The translations under genes and the position numbers were made by a program. DNA of 64,000 nt from Pseudomonas sp. LS-2 (GTDB lineage Bacteria > Pseudomonadota > Gammaproteobacteria > Pseudomonadales > Pseudomonadaceae): positions 5,330-69,329 of the forward strand of contig NZ_QXTJ01000026.1 in assembly GCF_003605735.1 (NCBI RefSeq), in the 5' to 3' direction. Below are positions 9,459 to 18,252 of this stretch, piece by piece; within the stretch, counting starts at the first letter, position 1, and the number at the start of each line of letters is the position of its first letter. Below the pieces are notes generated by a model. That model was given only the letters and a program-made list of their open reading frames with translations, did no database searches and had not been told where the DNA came from.

Positions 9459-11514
9459 GTCGAGCGCGGTCTGGTACTCGCTGCTGGGCAGGCTCGACTA
9501 CAACGCGCTGCCGCTGTACAGCAAAGTGGCCACCGCGGCCGCGTCACTGGTCTTGTTGGTGATTGTCAGTGTGTTGCTGGCGATCACGCTCAAACGCAAA
9601 TGGCTTTATCTGTGGCGCGAATGGTTTACCAGCCTGGACCATAAGCGAATCGGCATCATGTACGTGGCGCTGGCGCTGATCATGCTGATGCGCGGCCTGA
9701 TCGAAGCGGTGATGATGCGCACCCAGCAGGCGCTGGCCATCAACGCCGAAGGCTATTTGACCCCCGAACACTTCAGCCAGATGTTCAGTACCCACGGCAG
9801 CATCATGATCTTCTTCATGGCGATGCCGTTTCTGACCGGCCTGATCAATTTCGTCATGCCCCAGCAGATCGGCGCGCGGGATGTACGCTTTCCGCTGCTC
9901 AATGCGATCTCGTTGTGGTTGACGGCTGCCGGTGCGGCGCTGGTGATGGCTTCGCTGATGCTCGGCAAGTTCTCGACTGGGGGCTGGAGCGGTTACCCCC
10001 CATTCACCGGGGTGGATTATCAGCCGGGCGTCGGTCCCGATTACTGGATCTGGGCGCTGACCCTCAGTTCCATCGGCAGCACGCTGACGGGGCTGAATTT
10101 CGCAGTGACGATTTACAAGGATCGCTGCCCGGGAATGACCCTTTTCAGAATGCCCTTGTTCACCTGGACCGCCTTGTGTACCAGCGTATTGATGATCTTC
10201 GCAATGCCGCCCCTGACCGTGGCAACGCTGTTGCTGGCACTGGACCGCTACCTGGATTTTCACTTCTTCACCAATACCCACGGCGGCAACCTGATGAACT
10301 TCGTCAACCTGTTCTGGTTGTTCGGCCATCCGGAGGTGTACATCCTGATTCTCCCGGCGTTCGGGGTTTTTTCGGAGGTCTTCGCCACCTTCAGCGGCAA
10401 GCGACTTTATGGCTACCGGTCACTGGTCTGGGCCTCCATCGGCATCACGGTGCTGTCGTTCACGGTCTGGCTGCACCACTTTTTCACCATGGGCCAGAGC
10501 GCAGCGGTCAACGCTGCTTTCGGCATCGCCACCATGCTCATCGGCATTCCGACGGGGGTCAAGATCTACGACTGGATGCTCACCCTGTACCGCGGCCGGG
10601 TACGCTTTTCGGTGCCGATCATCTATTCGGCGATGTTCCTGATGATGTTCGTGATCGGCGGCCTGACCGGCATCACGCTTGCGACGCCACCGGTGGATTA
10701 TCAGGTGCACAACACGGTGTATCTGGTCGCCCATTTTCACAACATGCTGATACCCGGCACGCTGTTCGGCATGCTCGCCGGGTACAGTTACTGGTTTCCC
10801 AAGGCCTTCGGTTTCCGGCTCGATGAACGCTGGGGACGCTTTACTGCGCTATGTTTCGGGGCGGGTTTTCTGTTGGCATTCATGCCGCTTTACGTGCTCG
10901 GGGTTTCGGGCATGCCGAGACGATCCCAGGCGATCTTCAACCCTGAGTTCGCACCGCTATTGTGGGCCGCCGAACTGGGCGCGGTACTGTTGAGCCTGGC
11001 GCTGGTCGGGCTGTACGTGCAGCTGTGGGTCAGCATTCGGGATCGCCAGCGAAACGCCGTGCCGCTGGGCGACCCATGGGATGGGCGCACGCTTGAGTGG
11101 ACCACCTCTGCCCCGCCGCCCGAGTACAACTTCGCCGTGGTGCCCACGATCCACGATCGCGACCCGTTCACCTGGCTCAAGGAGCATGGCCTGGCACAGG
11201 CACCGGTTCTACTGTTCGAAGACATCCGTCTGCCGAAGAACAGCGCGACGCCCGTGATAATTGGCGCAGCATCGTTCGTCTGCGCATTTGGTCTGGTGTG
11301 GCACATCGGCTGGGCGGCGGCAGGAGGTTTGCTGATCGCCTGGGGCGCGGTAATAGCTCGCAGTTTCGTGCCAGAGACCGAACGGGTGATTACCGCCCAG
11401 GCGTTACGCGAGGCTCAAGAGCAGCGCGCCCAACGGATACGATGCGCCACTGCCGTGCCCCGCGAGCAAGAACACAGCCAGCGTAATGCCGGTCTGGCGC
11501 AGGTGAGGACATGA
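9451..11514 (+). CDS. cyoB: Cytochrome bo-type ubiquinol oxidase subunit I
   Basis: The 687-residue catalytic heme-copper subunit has about 14 to 15 helices. Conserved parts include DHKRIGIMY near the N-terminus, HGSIMIFF (heme-ligand helix II), HPEVYILILPAFG (CuB His and the cross-linked Tyr), HHFFTMG (further CuB ligands) and VAHFHNM (heme ligands). It reduces oxygen to water with quinol electrons and pumps protons. ATG 9451 overlaps the cyoA stop by 8 bases. The C-terminal extension past the last helix is hydrophilic, as in CyoB. Confidence 0.95.
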   Translation: MNESSAVWYSLLGRLDYNALPLYSKVATAAASLVLLVIVSVLLAITLKRKWLYLWREWFTSLDHKRIGIMYVALALIMLMRGLIEAVMMRTQQALAINAEGYLTPEHFSQMFSTHGSIMIFFMAMPFLTGLINFVMPQQIGARDVRFPLLNAISLWLTAAGAALVMASLMLGKFSTGGWSGYPPFTGVDYQPGVGPDYWIWALTLSSIGSTLTGLNFAVTIYKDRCPGMTLFRMPLFTWTALCTSVLMIFAMPPLTVATLLLALDRYLDFHFFTNTHGGNLMNFVNLFWLFGHPEVYILILPAFGVFSEVFATFSGKRLYGYRSLVWASIGITVLSFTVWLHHFFTMGQSAAVNAAFGIATMLIGIPTGVKIYDWMLTLYRGRVRFSVPIIYSAMFLMMFVIGGLTGITLATPPVDYQVHNTVYLVAHFHNMLIPGTLFGMLAGYSYWFPKAFGFRLDERWGRFTALCFGAGFLLAFMPLYVLGVSGMPRRSQAIFNPEFAPLLWAAELGAVLLSLALVGLYVQLWVSIRDRQRNAVPLGDPWDGRTLEWTTSAPPPEYNFAVVPTIHDRDPFTWLKEHGLAQAPVLLFEDIRLPKNSATPVIIGAASFVCAFGLVWHIGWAAAGGLLIAWGAVIARSFVPETERVITAQALREAQEQRAQRIRCATAVPREQEHSQRNAGLAQVRT

Positions 11515-12137
11515 ACAGCAGCCATCCCGTGGTTCCCCTGCCGATGAGGCCCAGCCGTGCGCACGACCATGAACGGGAAGCGCAACCCAGGCTGCTCGGC
11601 TTCTGGGTATTCCTGATGAGCGACGCGCTGATCTTCGCGCTGCTGTTTGCCGTTTACGCCACGATGGTTCATGCCACCGACGGCGGGCCGGCCGGCAAGG
11701 CGTTGTTCGACCTCAAGACGAGCCTCATCGAAACCCTGCTGTTGCTGATCAGCAGTTTTACCTTCGCCATGGCCTCGTTGAACCTCACTTACCGCCCTGA
11801 AAGGCTCGGTGTACTCGTCACGTGGCTATGCACGACGCTGATCCTGGGCTTGGCCTTTATCGGCATGGAGCTCAACGACTTCCGCCTGATGATCGGCGAC
11901 GGAGCCACTGCGCAACGCAGCGGTTTTCTTTCGGCGTTCTACGCACTGGTTTCCACCCACGGCCTGCATGTCACGGCGGGCTGCCTGTGGCTCGTGGTGA
12001 TGCTGGTACAACTGAAAGTCTTCGGGCTGGACGCCAGAGTCAGGCTGCGCCTCAACTGCCTGGCGCTGTTCTGGCACTTCCTCGACGTCATCTGGGTCGC
12101 CATTTACGGAATCGTCTATTTGCAGGGGCTGGTCTGA
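11511..12137 (+). CDS. cyoC: Cytochrome bo-type ubiquinol oxidase subunit III
   Basis: A 208-residue inner-membrane protein with five predicted helices, the CyoC length. Typical segments are LLGFWVFLMSDALIFALLF near the N-terminus, SLIETLLLLISS, and STHGLHVTAGCLW. The start overlaps the cyoB stop by 4 bases (ATGA). The subunit stabilises subunit I during assembly. The N-terminal 25 residues are hydrophilic with several His residues, as in other CyoC proteins. Confidence 0.93.
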   Translation: MNSSHPVVPLPMRPSRAHDHEREAQPRLLGFWVFLMSDALIFALLFAVYATMVHATDGGPAGKALFDLKTSLIETLLLLISSFTFAMASLNLTYRPERLGVLVTWLCTTLILGLAFIGMELNDFRLMIGDGATAQRSGFLSAFYALVSTHGLHVTAGCLWLVVMLVQLKVFGLDARVRLRLNCLALFWHFLDVIWVAIYGIVYLQGLV

Positions 12138-12448
12138 TGGAAAGACACGACGGTTATCGGCGAACGCTACGGCTTTATCGGTCGGGATTGCTGCTGGCGA
12201 TCATCCTGACCGCCGTTCCGACCGCCCTGGTGCAGTGGGCCGGCCTGTCCAGGTCTTCGACCCTGACGTGGGTGCTCGTGCTGGTGCTGGCACAGATCGT
12301 CGTCCACCTCTATTGCTTCCTGCACATCGGCACAAAGCGCTCCGGGCGCGATGAACTCGGACTCATCCTGTTCACGGCGGTGATCGTCCTGCTGATGGTC
12401 GGCGGGACGATCATGGTGTTCGTCGACCAGATGCAGCGGATGGGTTGA
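12137..12448 (+). CDS. cyoD: Cytochrome bo-type ubiquinol oxidase subunit IV
   Basis: A 103-residue protein with three predicted helices, joined to cyoC by a TGATG overlap. The middle helix carries AQIVVHLYCFLHI, matching the CyoD signature. It is an assembly subunit of the oxidase. No heme O synthase gene (cyoE) follows, as it often does in cyo operons. The next gene lies on the other strand, so heme O must come from a gene elsewhere. Confidence 0.92.
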   Translation: MERHDGYRRTLRLYRSGLLLAIILTAVPTALVQWAGLSRSSTLTWVLVLVLAQIVVHLYCFLHIGTKRSGRDELGLILFTAVIVLLMVGGTIMVFVDQMQRMG

Positions 12449-12471
12449 CCCGCCATTTGGCACCCAGGCGC

Positions 12472-13062
12472 TCAATAAGGCGTGCCGCCCACCCGTTGCT
12501 GCCTCAACGCTTGCGCGTACCACTCGAACTCGTCCAGAAAACCCGCCATTTGTTGGCTGGTGCGTTCGTCCCTGGGCTGCCCGTCATCGGCCAGCGCCTC
12601 ACCGATACGCGGAATGGAAAACAGGCTGGGAATGCTCGGCATGCCCAGTTCCCCGAGGATCATTCGCAGTTGCATGGCAGCGCGCACGCCGCCGAATCCG
12701 CCTGCCGAATAACAGGCAATCGCCGAAGGACGCCAGAAGTACTCTTCAAGGAAATGATCGAGCAGGTTCTTCAACGCCGGAGGCACCCCATGGTTGTATT
12801 CGGCGCTGACCAGCAGAAAGCCGTCAGCGCGTCGATACAGACTGGCCAGCCGCTCGAGCTCCACCGGCGCACCACCTTTGGGGTATTCCTTGTACATGCG
12901 GTCGAGCAGCGGGAGGCGAATGTCCATCGGGTCGACCAGCACCGCCTCGTGCCCCCGTTTTTCAAGCGCCGATACGAGCAATCGAGCCGCCTTTATGCCT
13001 TGTCGATCAACGCGCACGGAGCCCAGGAGCACGGCGATGGTGAGGGGGGTTGTGTCTGACAT
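12472..13062 (-). CDS. NADPH-dependent FMN reductase (flavodoxin-fold)
   Basis: A 196-residue flavodoxin-like protein. An N-terminal phosphate-binding loop (VLLGSVR) binds FMN phosphate, and SAEYNHGVPPALKNLLD near residue 87 is the family motif that contacts the flavin ring. Members of this group (ChrR, ArsH, azoreductase and quinone reductase relatives) reduce quinones, chromate or arsenicals with NAD(P)H; the true substrate is unknown here. It converges on cyoD with 23 bases between stops, and no terminator hairpin is obvious between them. Confidence 0.85.
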   Translation of the reverse strand: MSDTTPLTIAVLLGSVRVDRQGIKAARLLVSALEKRGHEAVLVDPMDIRLPLLDRMYKEYPKGGAPVELERLASLYRRADGFLLVSAEYNHGVPPALKNLLDHFLEEYFWRPSAIACYSAGGFGGVRAAMQLRMILGELGMPSIPSLFSIPRIGEALADDGQPRDERTSQQMAGFLDEFEWYAQALRQQRVGGTPY

Positions 13063-13360
13063 GTGCGCGGTCTCCAGGAGTGGATGCGTTCGAACTCTGG
13101 GGGGTTGACGTCGTTTTCAGCAGGATGTTCCGAAACCAGCTTGTCCGGGTACTGGCTTCATATCCTGAAGCACTATCGAAAGCGCGATTCAGCGGTCTGC
13201 CTGACCCGTTTTTTGTGGTGGGTTGCCCATGACATCAGCGAAGTTTCAGGCTGCCCACGCCCTTCCGGATCTGGGAATGATTGTCTGCAACCCCGCGACG
13301 CCCGAGGCAACGCGACGGATTCGCGCCTTGGTACCCAGTCATGAGCACTGACAATCGCCG
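13063..13360. other. Non-coding gap of about 300 bases
   Basis: It lies upstream of the FMN reductase (minus strand) and downstream of the barrel protein gene. I see no gene, no long hairpin and no REP element. Confidence 0.4.
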
Positions 13361-14185
13361 TCAGCGCGGGAACAGCAACGTCACTGCCGCCCGAAATCCC
13401 CAGCCCTGAGCGCCGTCCCCGTCCTGGTCGAACCAGTATCGTGGCCCGGCCTGGATCGTCAGCGGCTGCCCGCTGATCTTAAGCAGTTGAGTCACCGTCA
13501 GGTTGACCGGCACCGACCATTCACGGGATTGCCAGTTGAACGTCGACTCGGTGTTCACGCCATAGGTGGTCAGGGTGCTGGTGGTGTAGGAAAGAAAGGG
13601 TTGCAGGAACGTCTGATTGACCTTGTCCTTGTCATGGCCCGGCTGGCTGTCGATGCCCCAGATGTGATTGGCGAGGATGCCTCGGGTCCAGCCGTTCGAC
13701 TGTTTCAATGCAACAGCGGTGGGCCCCAGCCCCCACTGTTCGTTACCCAACAGCTCATCGCTGCTAGTCGGGATCAGAATGGCGGGACCTGCGCCGAGTA
13801 TCCAGCCGTTGTCGGTCGGTTTTTTCGGTGAGAAGAAAAAGCTCTGGGTGATGTCGCCAATTCCGGATTTGTCCGCCGCGCCGTCAGGTGCCAGACCGTG
13901 TTGATCGATGACCGGCAAAATGGTGCGGGAAATCAGATTCCAGTCCTTATTCAGAGTGAACGGCAACACCGGCTGGATATTGGTCACGCTGTGCATGCCA
14001 TTGCCCGTCGGCCCGATTTCCTGGTCCCAGTTGTACTGCACCGGCAAGCTGTACATCGCGGCGACAGGGTTCAGCGCCTTTTTCGCAAGTTCCGCTGAAT
14101 CCTCTGCATGGACAGCAGGGACGAACCCGACCGTGATGAACAACCCGGATGCTGCCAGGCCTCTCCACTCATTCGAATGTTTCAT
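13361..14185 (-). CDS. Predicted outer-membrane beta-barrel protein (phenol MetA-type transporter family)
   Basis: A 274-residue protein with a signal peptide (cleavage after VHAED) and alternating hydrophobic/polar strands throughout, ending in an aromatic/hydrophobic strand (RAAVTLLFPR), as in outer-membrane barrels. The pattern fits the 'MetA-pathway of phenol degradation' family (PF13557), members of which are usually annotated as transporters. No membrane helix other than the leader is visible. The gene stands alone. The substrate cannot be inferred, and family assignment is from pattern only. Confidence 0.65.
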   Translation of the reverse strand: MKHSNEWRGLAASGLFITVGFVPAVHAEDSAELAKKALNPVAAMYSLPVQYNWDQEIGPTGNGMHSVTNIQPVLPFTLNKDWNLISRTILPVIDQHGLAPDGAADKSGIGDITQSFFFSPKKPTDNGWILGAGPAILIPTSSDELLGNEQWGLGPTAVALKQSNGWTRGILANHIWGIDSQPGHDKDKVNQTFLQPFLSYTTSTLTTYGVNTESTFNWQSREWSVPVNLTVTQLLKISGQPLTIQAGPRYWFDQDGDGAQGWGFRAAVTLLFPR

Positions 14186-14404
14186 GCGCCATCTCCTTGA
14201 GCCATGACAGCAACGGCTTTGGCGAGCGAATGCAGATTCATGACAACTTTCCTTGTCGAGACCGGGGTGGCGAATGAGGCGGACCCATTCGTCCGGTCAA
14301 GCATAGCCACACCTGGAAACGGTGCCTGGAAAGATTAACGAGCCGCCGCTGGCGCGGTTGCCGGGGCAGACCTGACCGCGCGGCCCGGCATCGACATCCG
14401 GGTT

Positions 14405-15661
14405 TCAAATCACTCGGCGGTAGAGCTTGAACGCCCCGACATTCGGCGCGTAGCTGCCCGTGACCAACTGGGTGATGCGTTCGGCACTGGCACAGGCCAG
14501 CGTCCAGCCCAATGCGCCGTGGCCGGTGTTGACCAACAGATTCTCCACCGGTGTGGCGTCGATGTACGGCAGACCGTCGACGGTCATGGGGCGCATGCCG
14601 CACCAGGCGTTGACCTCGGGCGGCATGCGTATCTGCGGATACAGATTGCGCAACGCCTGCTTGAGATTCGCCACCCTTGACTCGCGCAATGTGCGGTCGT
14701 TGCCGGCGAACTCCACGGTGCCGGCCACGCGTAAGCGGTCCCCCAGCGGCGTCACGCAGATGTGCTCGTGATCATCGACGATAGGCCGTGTCGGAGCGAT
14801 GCCCACTTCGTCACGATCGAGCGTCAGGGAATAGCCCTTTACCGGTGCCACGGGGATTTTCACGCCCCAGGGCGCCAGCAGCTTCGCAGACGCCGCGCCG
14901 CCGCAGACGATGACCCGTTCGGCCTCAAGGCGGCCATTGGCGAGCTTCACGCCGGTGATCTTTGCGTTGCGCACCTCAAGCCCTTTCACCTCGGCGCCAT
15001 ATTCGAAGCGCACGCCCTCACCGGCCGCCACCCTGGCGATTTCACGGGTGAACTTGTGGGCGTCCCCCCAGCAGTCGTTTTCCAGCCAGAGGCCGATTTC
15101 GATGCTCGATTCAATGGGCCTCAGAGACGGCTCCAGCGTTACGCAGCCCAGGCGGTCAAGCCGACTGACACGGGCGCCCATGCGTTCGAGCAGGGTGGCG
15201 AAGGCTTCGGCGCTCGCCCGTGCGCCGGGCCCCTTGAAAATTTCCAGAAACCCGCCCCGCCCCAGGTCGAATTTCAACGACTCGCGTTCGAGCAGCGTAT
15301 TCATCAGACCCAGGCTGTGTTGTGCGAAACGGGTGAGTGTATTGGCCGTGTCGCGGTATTTGCTGTCACGACAATTGGCGAGAAACTTCAGCCCCCAGCT
15401 GCCCAATGCAGGGATCGCCGAGGGGCGCAGCAGCAGAGGTGCGTCTTCGCGCCCCAGCCACTTGAGCATTTGCAGCGGCGTGCCCGGGGATGACCAGGGC
15501 AGCGCGCTATTGGCCGCCAGCAGACCACCATTGGCAAAACTGGTTTCCATCCCCGGCTCAGGCTGGCTGTCCAGAACGGTGACCGACAAACCTTCGCGAG
15601 CGAGGAAGTACGCAGTCGTGGCGCCAATGACGCCAGCACCGATGATGATCGTGGCGGTCAT
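14405..15661 (-). CDS. FAD-dependent D-amino acid dehydrogenase (DadA-like)
   Basis: A 418-residue flavoprotein. The N-terminus carries the dinucleotide-binding loop (IIIGAGVIGATTAYFLAREG) and a C-terminal DAO-type segment (NTGHGALGWTLACASA). DadA-type enzymes oxidise D-amino acids to 2-oxo acids and ammonia and feed electrons into the respiratory chain. ATG 15661 lies five bases after the RidA stop; the frame is open further upstream but overlaps ridA. It ends the six-gene unit encoding an amino-acid ABC transporter and RidA, which suggests uptake and catabolism of a D-amino acid or related imino acid. Confidence 0.85.
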   Translation of the reverse strand: MTATIIIGAGVIGATTAYFLAREGLSVTVLDSQPEPGMETSFANGGLLAANSALPWSSPGTPLQMLKWLGREDAPLLLRPSAIPALGSWGLKFLANCRDSKYRDTANTLTRFAQHSLGLMNTLLERESLKFDLGRGGFLEIFKGPGARASAEAFATLLERMGARVSRLDRLGCVTLEPSLRPIESSIEIGLWLENDCWGDAHKFTREIARVAAGEGVRFEYGAEVKGLEVRNAKITGVKLANGRLEAERVIVCGGAASAKLLAPWGVKIPVAPVKGYSLTLDRDEVGIAPTRPIVDDHEHICVTPLGDRLRVAGTVEFAGNDRTLRESRVANLKQALRNLYPQIRMPPEVNAWCGMRPMTVDGLPYIDATPVENLLVNTGHGALGWTLACASAERITQLVTGSYAPNVGAFKLYRRVI

Positions 15662-15665
15662 GGCT

Positions 15666-16040
15666 TTACTGTTCCAGGTAGGCGTTGGCGATGATCTCGA
15701 TCTTGGCGCCAGGCACCATAAGGTCGGCAATGATCGTCGCGCGGTTAGGAAAAGGCGCATTGAAAAACTGGCGATAGACCGCGTTCATCCCCTCGAAATA
15801 CTGCTTGTCGGTGAGGATCACCTGCAGCTGGGTGTAGTCGTCCATGCTGCCGCCAGCGGCTTCGATGGTCTGTTTGAGGTTCTGCAACGTCAGCTCGGTC
15901 TGAGTGGCGATGTCGCCGGTTTCGATGCTGCCATCGGCGTGGATCGGGATGCTGGCGGTGTAGAGGGTCTTACCGCCCACGGTTGCCCATTCCACGGGGG
16001 CGGATCCGTCTGGCAGACCGGTTTTGATGACTTTACGCAT
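15666..16040 (-). CDS. RidA/YjgF family reactive-intermediate deaminase
   Basis: A 124-residue protein starting at ATG 16040 with AGGAG five bases upstream. The fold features are those of the RidA family: a substrate-pocket region (TLYTASIPIHADGSI) and the C-terminal PFPNRATIIADLMVPGAKIE, with an Arg that would hold the substrate carboxylate and an acidic residue near the end. RidA proteins hydrolyse enamine/imine intermediates made by amino-acid oxidising enzymes. Its position directly before the D-amino-acid dehydrogenase fits detoxification or completion of that reaction. Confidence 0.85.
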   Translation of the reverse strand: MRKVIKTGLPDGSAPVEWATVGGKTLYTASIPIHADGSIETGDIATQTELTLQNLKQTIEAAGGSMDDYTQLQVILTDKQYFEGMNAVYRQFFNAPFPNRATIIADLMVPGAKIEIIANAYLEQ

Positions 16041-16078
16041 GTTGACTCCTGTTGAGGTTGAGGCATTGCCTGGATGAA

Positions 16079-16726
16079 TCATCTGGAGGTCTTGCGCTCC
16101 AGCATTCGAACAGCGAGGGACAGCGGGAAGCACAGTACGAAGTACATGGCGCCCACGATCAGATAGGTTTCCAGCGGCATGAAGTACACGGAGCTCAGGT
16201 CCTGTGCGCGCAGCATCAGGTCCGGCGTGGCGATCAGCGAAGCGACGGAGGTGTCCTTGAGCAGCGAGATCGCGACGTTGCCGATCGGGGCCAGCACCAC
16301 TCGCATCGCTTGCGGCAGCACCACCCAGCGCATGGTTTTGTAGCGCGTCATGCCGATGGTCTGCGCGGCTTCGTATTGGCCCTTGGGCACCGCTTCGATC
16401 CCGGCGCGATACACCTCGCTCAGGTACGCCGAAGCGTTCAGGCCCAAGCCGATCATCGCTGCCTGAAACGAGCTGAACTCGATGCCCACGGCGGTCAGGC
16501 CGAAGTACAGAATGAACAGTTGAACCAGCGCTGGCGTGCCACGGAACAACTCGACGTAAGCGGTTGCCAGACGCCGCACACGCTGCGCGCGGCTCATGCG
16601 CAGCAACGCCACCACCAGCCCCACCACCAATCCGATGGCCAGCGCACCGAAGGCCAGTTGCAGGGTCGAACCTGCGGCCGCGAGCAGCTCTTCGCGGCAG
16701 GCTTGCCAGAGTTCGTAATAGGTCAT
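16079..16726 (-). CDS. Amino-acid ABC transporter permease (HisM/HisQ type)
   Basis: A 215-residue inner-membrane permease with about five helices and the EAA loop that contacts the ATPase (EAAQTIGMTRYKTMRWVVLP, near residue 130). It belongs to the polar amino-acid transport family and is paired with the permease at 16728-17402; the genes are one base apart. With the ATPase and binding protein upstream it forms an importer. There is no N-terminal signal, as usual. Confidence 0.9.
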   Translation of the reverse strand: MTYYELWQACREELLAAAGSTLQLAFGALAIGLVVGLVVALLRMSRAQRVRRLATAYVELFRGTPALVQLFILYFGLTAVGIEFSSFQAAMIGLGLNASAYLSEVYRAGIEAVPKGQYEAAQTIGMTRYKTMRWVVLPQAMRVVLAPIGNVAISLLKDTSVASLIATPDLMLRAQDLSSVYFMPLETYLIVGAMYFVLCFPLSLAVRMLERKTSR

Positions 16727-16727
16727 C

Positions 16728-17402
16728 TCAATGCCCTCTGCGCAGTCGTGATTCGGCGCGATGTCCCAGCCGCGCCAGCACCAGACTCAAGACCAGGTAG
16801 ATGACTGCGACCATCAGGTAGATCTGGTTGGTCTGATAGGTTTCGCTGACCAGCATTCGCGCCTTGAAGGCAAGCTCCGGCACCGCCGCAGCGGACGCCA
16901 GCGAGGTGTCCTTGAGCAAGCCGATGGCGAAGTTGGCCATGCCCGGCAACGCCACCTTGATCGCCTGAGGCAGGACGATGATGCGCAGCGCCATGCGCCG
17001 GGTCATGCCGATGGCAGACGCCGCCTCACCCTGTCCGCGATCCACGTTGTTGATGGCCGAGCGAAACACTTCACAGAGAATCGCCGCGCCATTGAGGCCG
17101 AATCCGATGATCGCGGCCACCGTGGCCGGTAGCGTCAACCCCAGATGCGTCAACCCGAAATACAGGATGAACAGCTGCGTCAGGATCGGTACGTTTCTGA
17201 ACAACTCCAGGTACAGGCTGGCCAGAGAGCGCAACCAGAAGCGTCGCGAAAGGCGCATCAAGGCGAGCACGAATCCCAGCGCGACCGCCACCACGAACGA
17301 GGCGACGGTCAGGCCGACGGTACTGAGCGCACCGAACCCCAACACCTTGAGAAAATACGGAAACAGCTGAGCGGCATGTTCCAGTTCACTGATGAACGCC
17401 AT
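16728..17402 (-). CDS. Amino-acid ABC transporter permease (HisM/HisQ type)
   Basis: A 224-residue permease, paralogue of its downstream neighbour, with the EAA loop (GEAASAIGMTRRMALRIIVL, near residue 133). The conserved ELFRNVPILTQLFILYFGL segment is typical of polar amino-acid permeases. The gene begins three bases after the ATPase stop. The two different permeases suggest a heterodimeric channel. Confidence 0.9.
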   Translation of the reverse strand: MAFISELEHAAQLFPYFLKVLGFGALSTVGLTVASFVVAVALGFVLALMRLSRRFWLRSLASLYLELFRNVPILTQLFILYFGLTHLGLTLPATVAAIIGFGLNGAAILCEVFRSAINNVDRGQGEAASAIGMTRRMALRIIVLPQAIKVALPGMANFAIGLLKDTSLASAAAVPELAFKARMLVSETYQTNQIYLMVAVIYLVLSLVLARLGHRAESRLRRGH

Positions 17403-17405
17403 TGA

Positions 17406-18203
17406 TCAGCGCTCCTGAACAGCGCGCAGAAACGCACGGGTGCGCTCCACCTGGCTGTCGCGAAACACTTGCGACGGGGATCCCTGCTCGACGATGCGAC
17501 CGTCTGCCATGAACACCACCTGATCGGAAACCTGCTCGGCAAAGCGCATTTCGTGGGTGACGATGATCATCGTCATGCCCTCCTCGGCCAACTGATGCAT
17601 GACCCCGAGCACCTCCCCCACCAGTTCCGGGTCGAGCGCGGAAGTGGCCTCATCGAACAGCATCAATTTGGGTTTCATCGCCAGCGCACGGGCGATAGCC
17701 ACGCGCTGTTGCTGCCCGCCGGAAAGCTGATCCGGATACGCCTGCTCCTTGCCATGCAGACCCACCTTGGCCAGCAGCGCCCGCGCCTGTTCGGCCACCC
17801 CGGCCGCCTGACGGCCCTGGACTTTGAGCGGCCCCAACATAATGTTCTGCAACACGGTGAGGTGAGCGAACAGATTGAATCGCTGGAACACCATGCCGAT
17901 GCTGCCGCGCATCCGCGCCAGTTCCGCATCACGCAAAGGAACCCTGCGGCCTCCAACCTGGCGCTGGCCCATTAATTGGTTATCGACATAGATGTCTCCC
18001 GCCGTGGGCTCCTCCAGATAGTTGATGCAGCGCAGCAAGGTCGTCTTGCCGGAACCGCTGGGGCCGATCAGCGAGACTTTTTGCCCCGGCATGACGCTCA
18101 GATCGATGCCCTTGAGCACCTCGATCCCGCCGAACGACTTGTGCAGGGCCTCGATGCGCACGAGCGGCTGCCCCGCCGACGCGGTAGGTGGTGTGTACGA
18201 CAT
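17406..18203 (-). CDS. Amino-acid ABC transporter ATP-binding protein
   Basis: A 265-residue ATPase of the GlnQ/HisP type. Walker A (GPSGSGKTT) is near residue 43, the ABC signature (LSGGQQQR) near 159, Walker B (LMLFDEATSALDPE) near 176 and the switch His (IIVTHEM) near 215. It energises import together with the two permeases downstream and the binding protein upstream. The N-terminal 10 residues are Pro/Ala-rich and not part of the conserved domain. Confidence 0.93.
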   Translation of the reverse strand: MSYTPPTASAGQPLVRIEALHKSFGGIEVLKGIDLSVMPGQKVSLIGPSGSGKTTLLRCINYLEEPTAGDIYVDNQLMGQRQVGGRRVPLRDAELARMRGSIGMVFQRFNLFAHLTVLQNIMLGPLKVQGRQAAGVAEQARALLAKVGLHGKEQAYPDQLSGGQQQRVAIARALAMKPKLMLFDEATSALDPELVGEVLGVMHQLAEEGMTMIIVTHEMRFAEQVSDQVVFMADGRIVEQGSPSQVFRDSQVERTRAFLRAVQER

Positions 18204-18252
18204 AGGAAAACCCTTTTGCGAAAATCAGAAAGCGACCGTCAGGCCCGAACGA

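Noticed and set aside
12449-13062. cyoE downstream of cyoD
   Set aside because: The next coding gene is on the minus strand and is an FMN reductase; no heme O synthase motifs are present on either strand.
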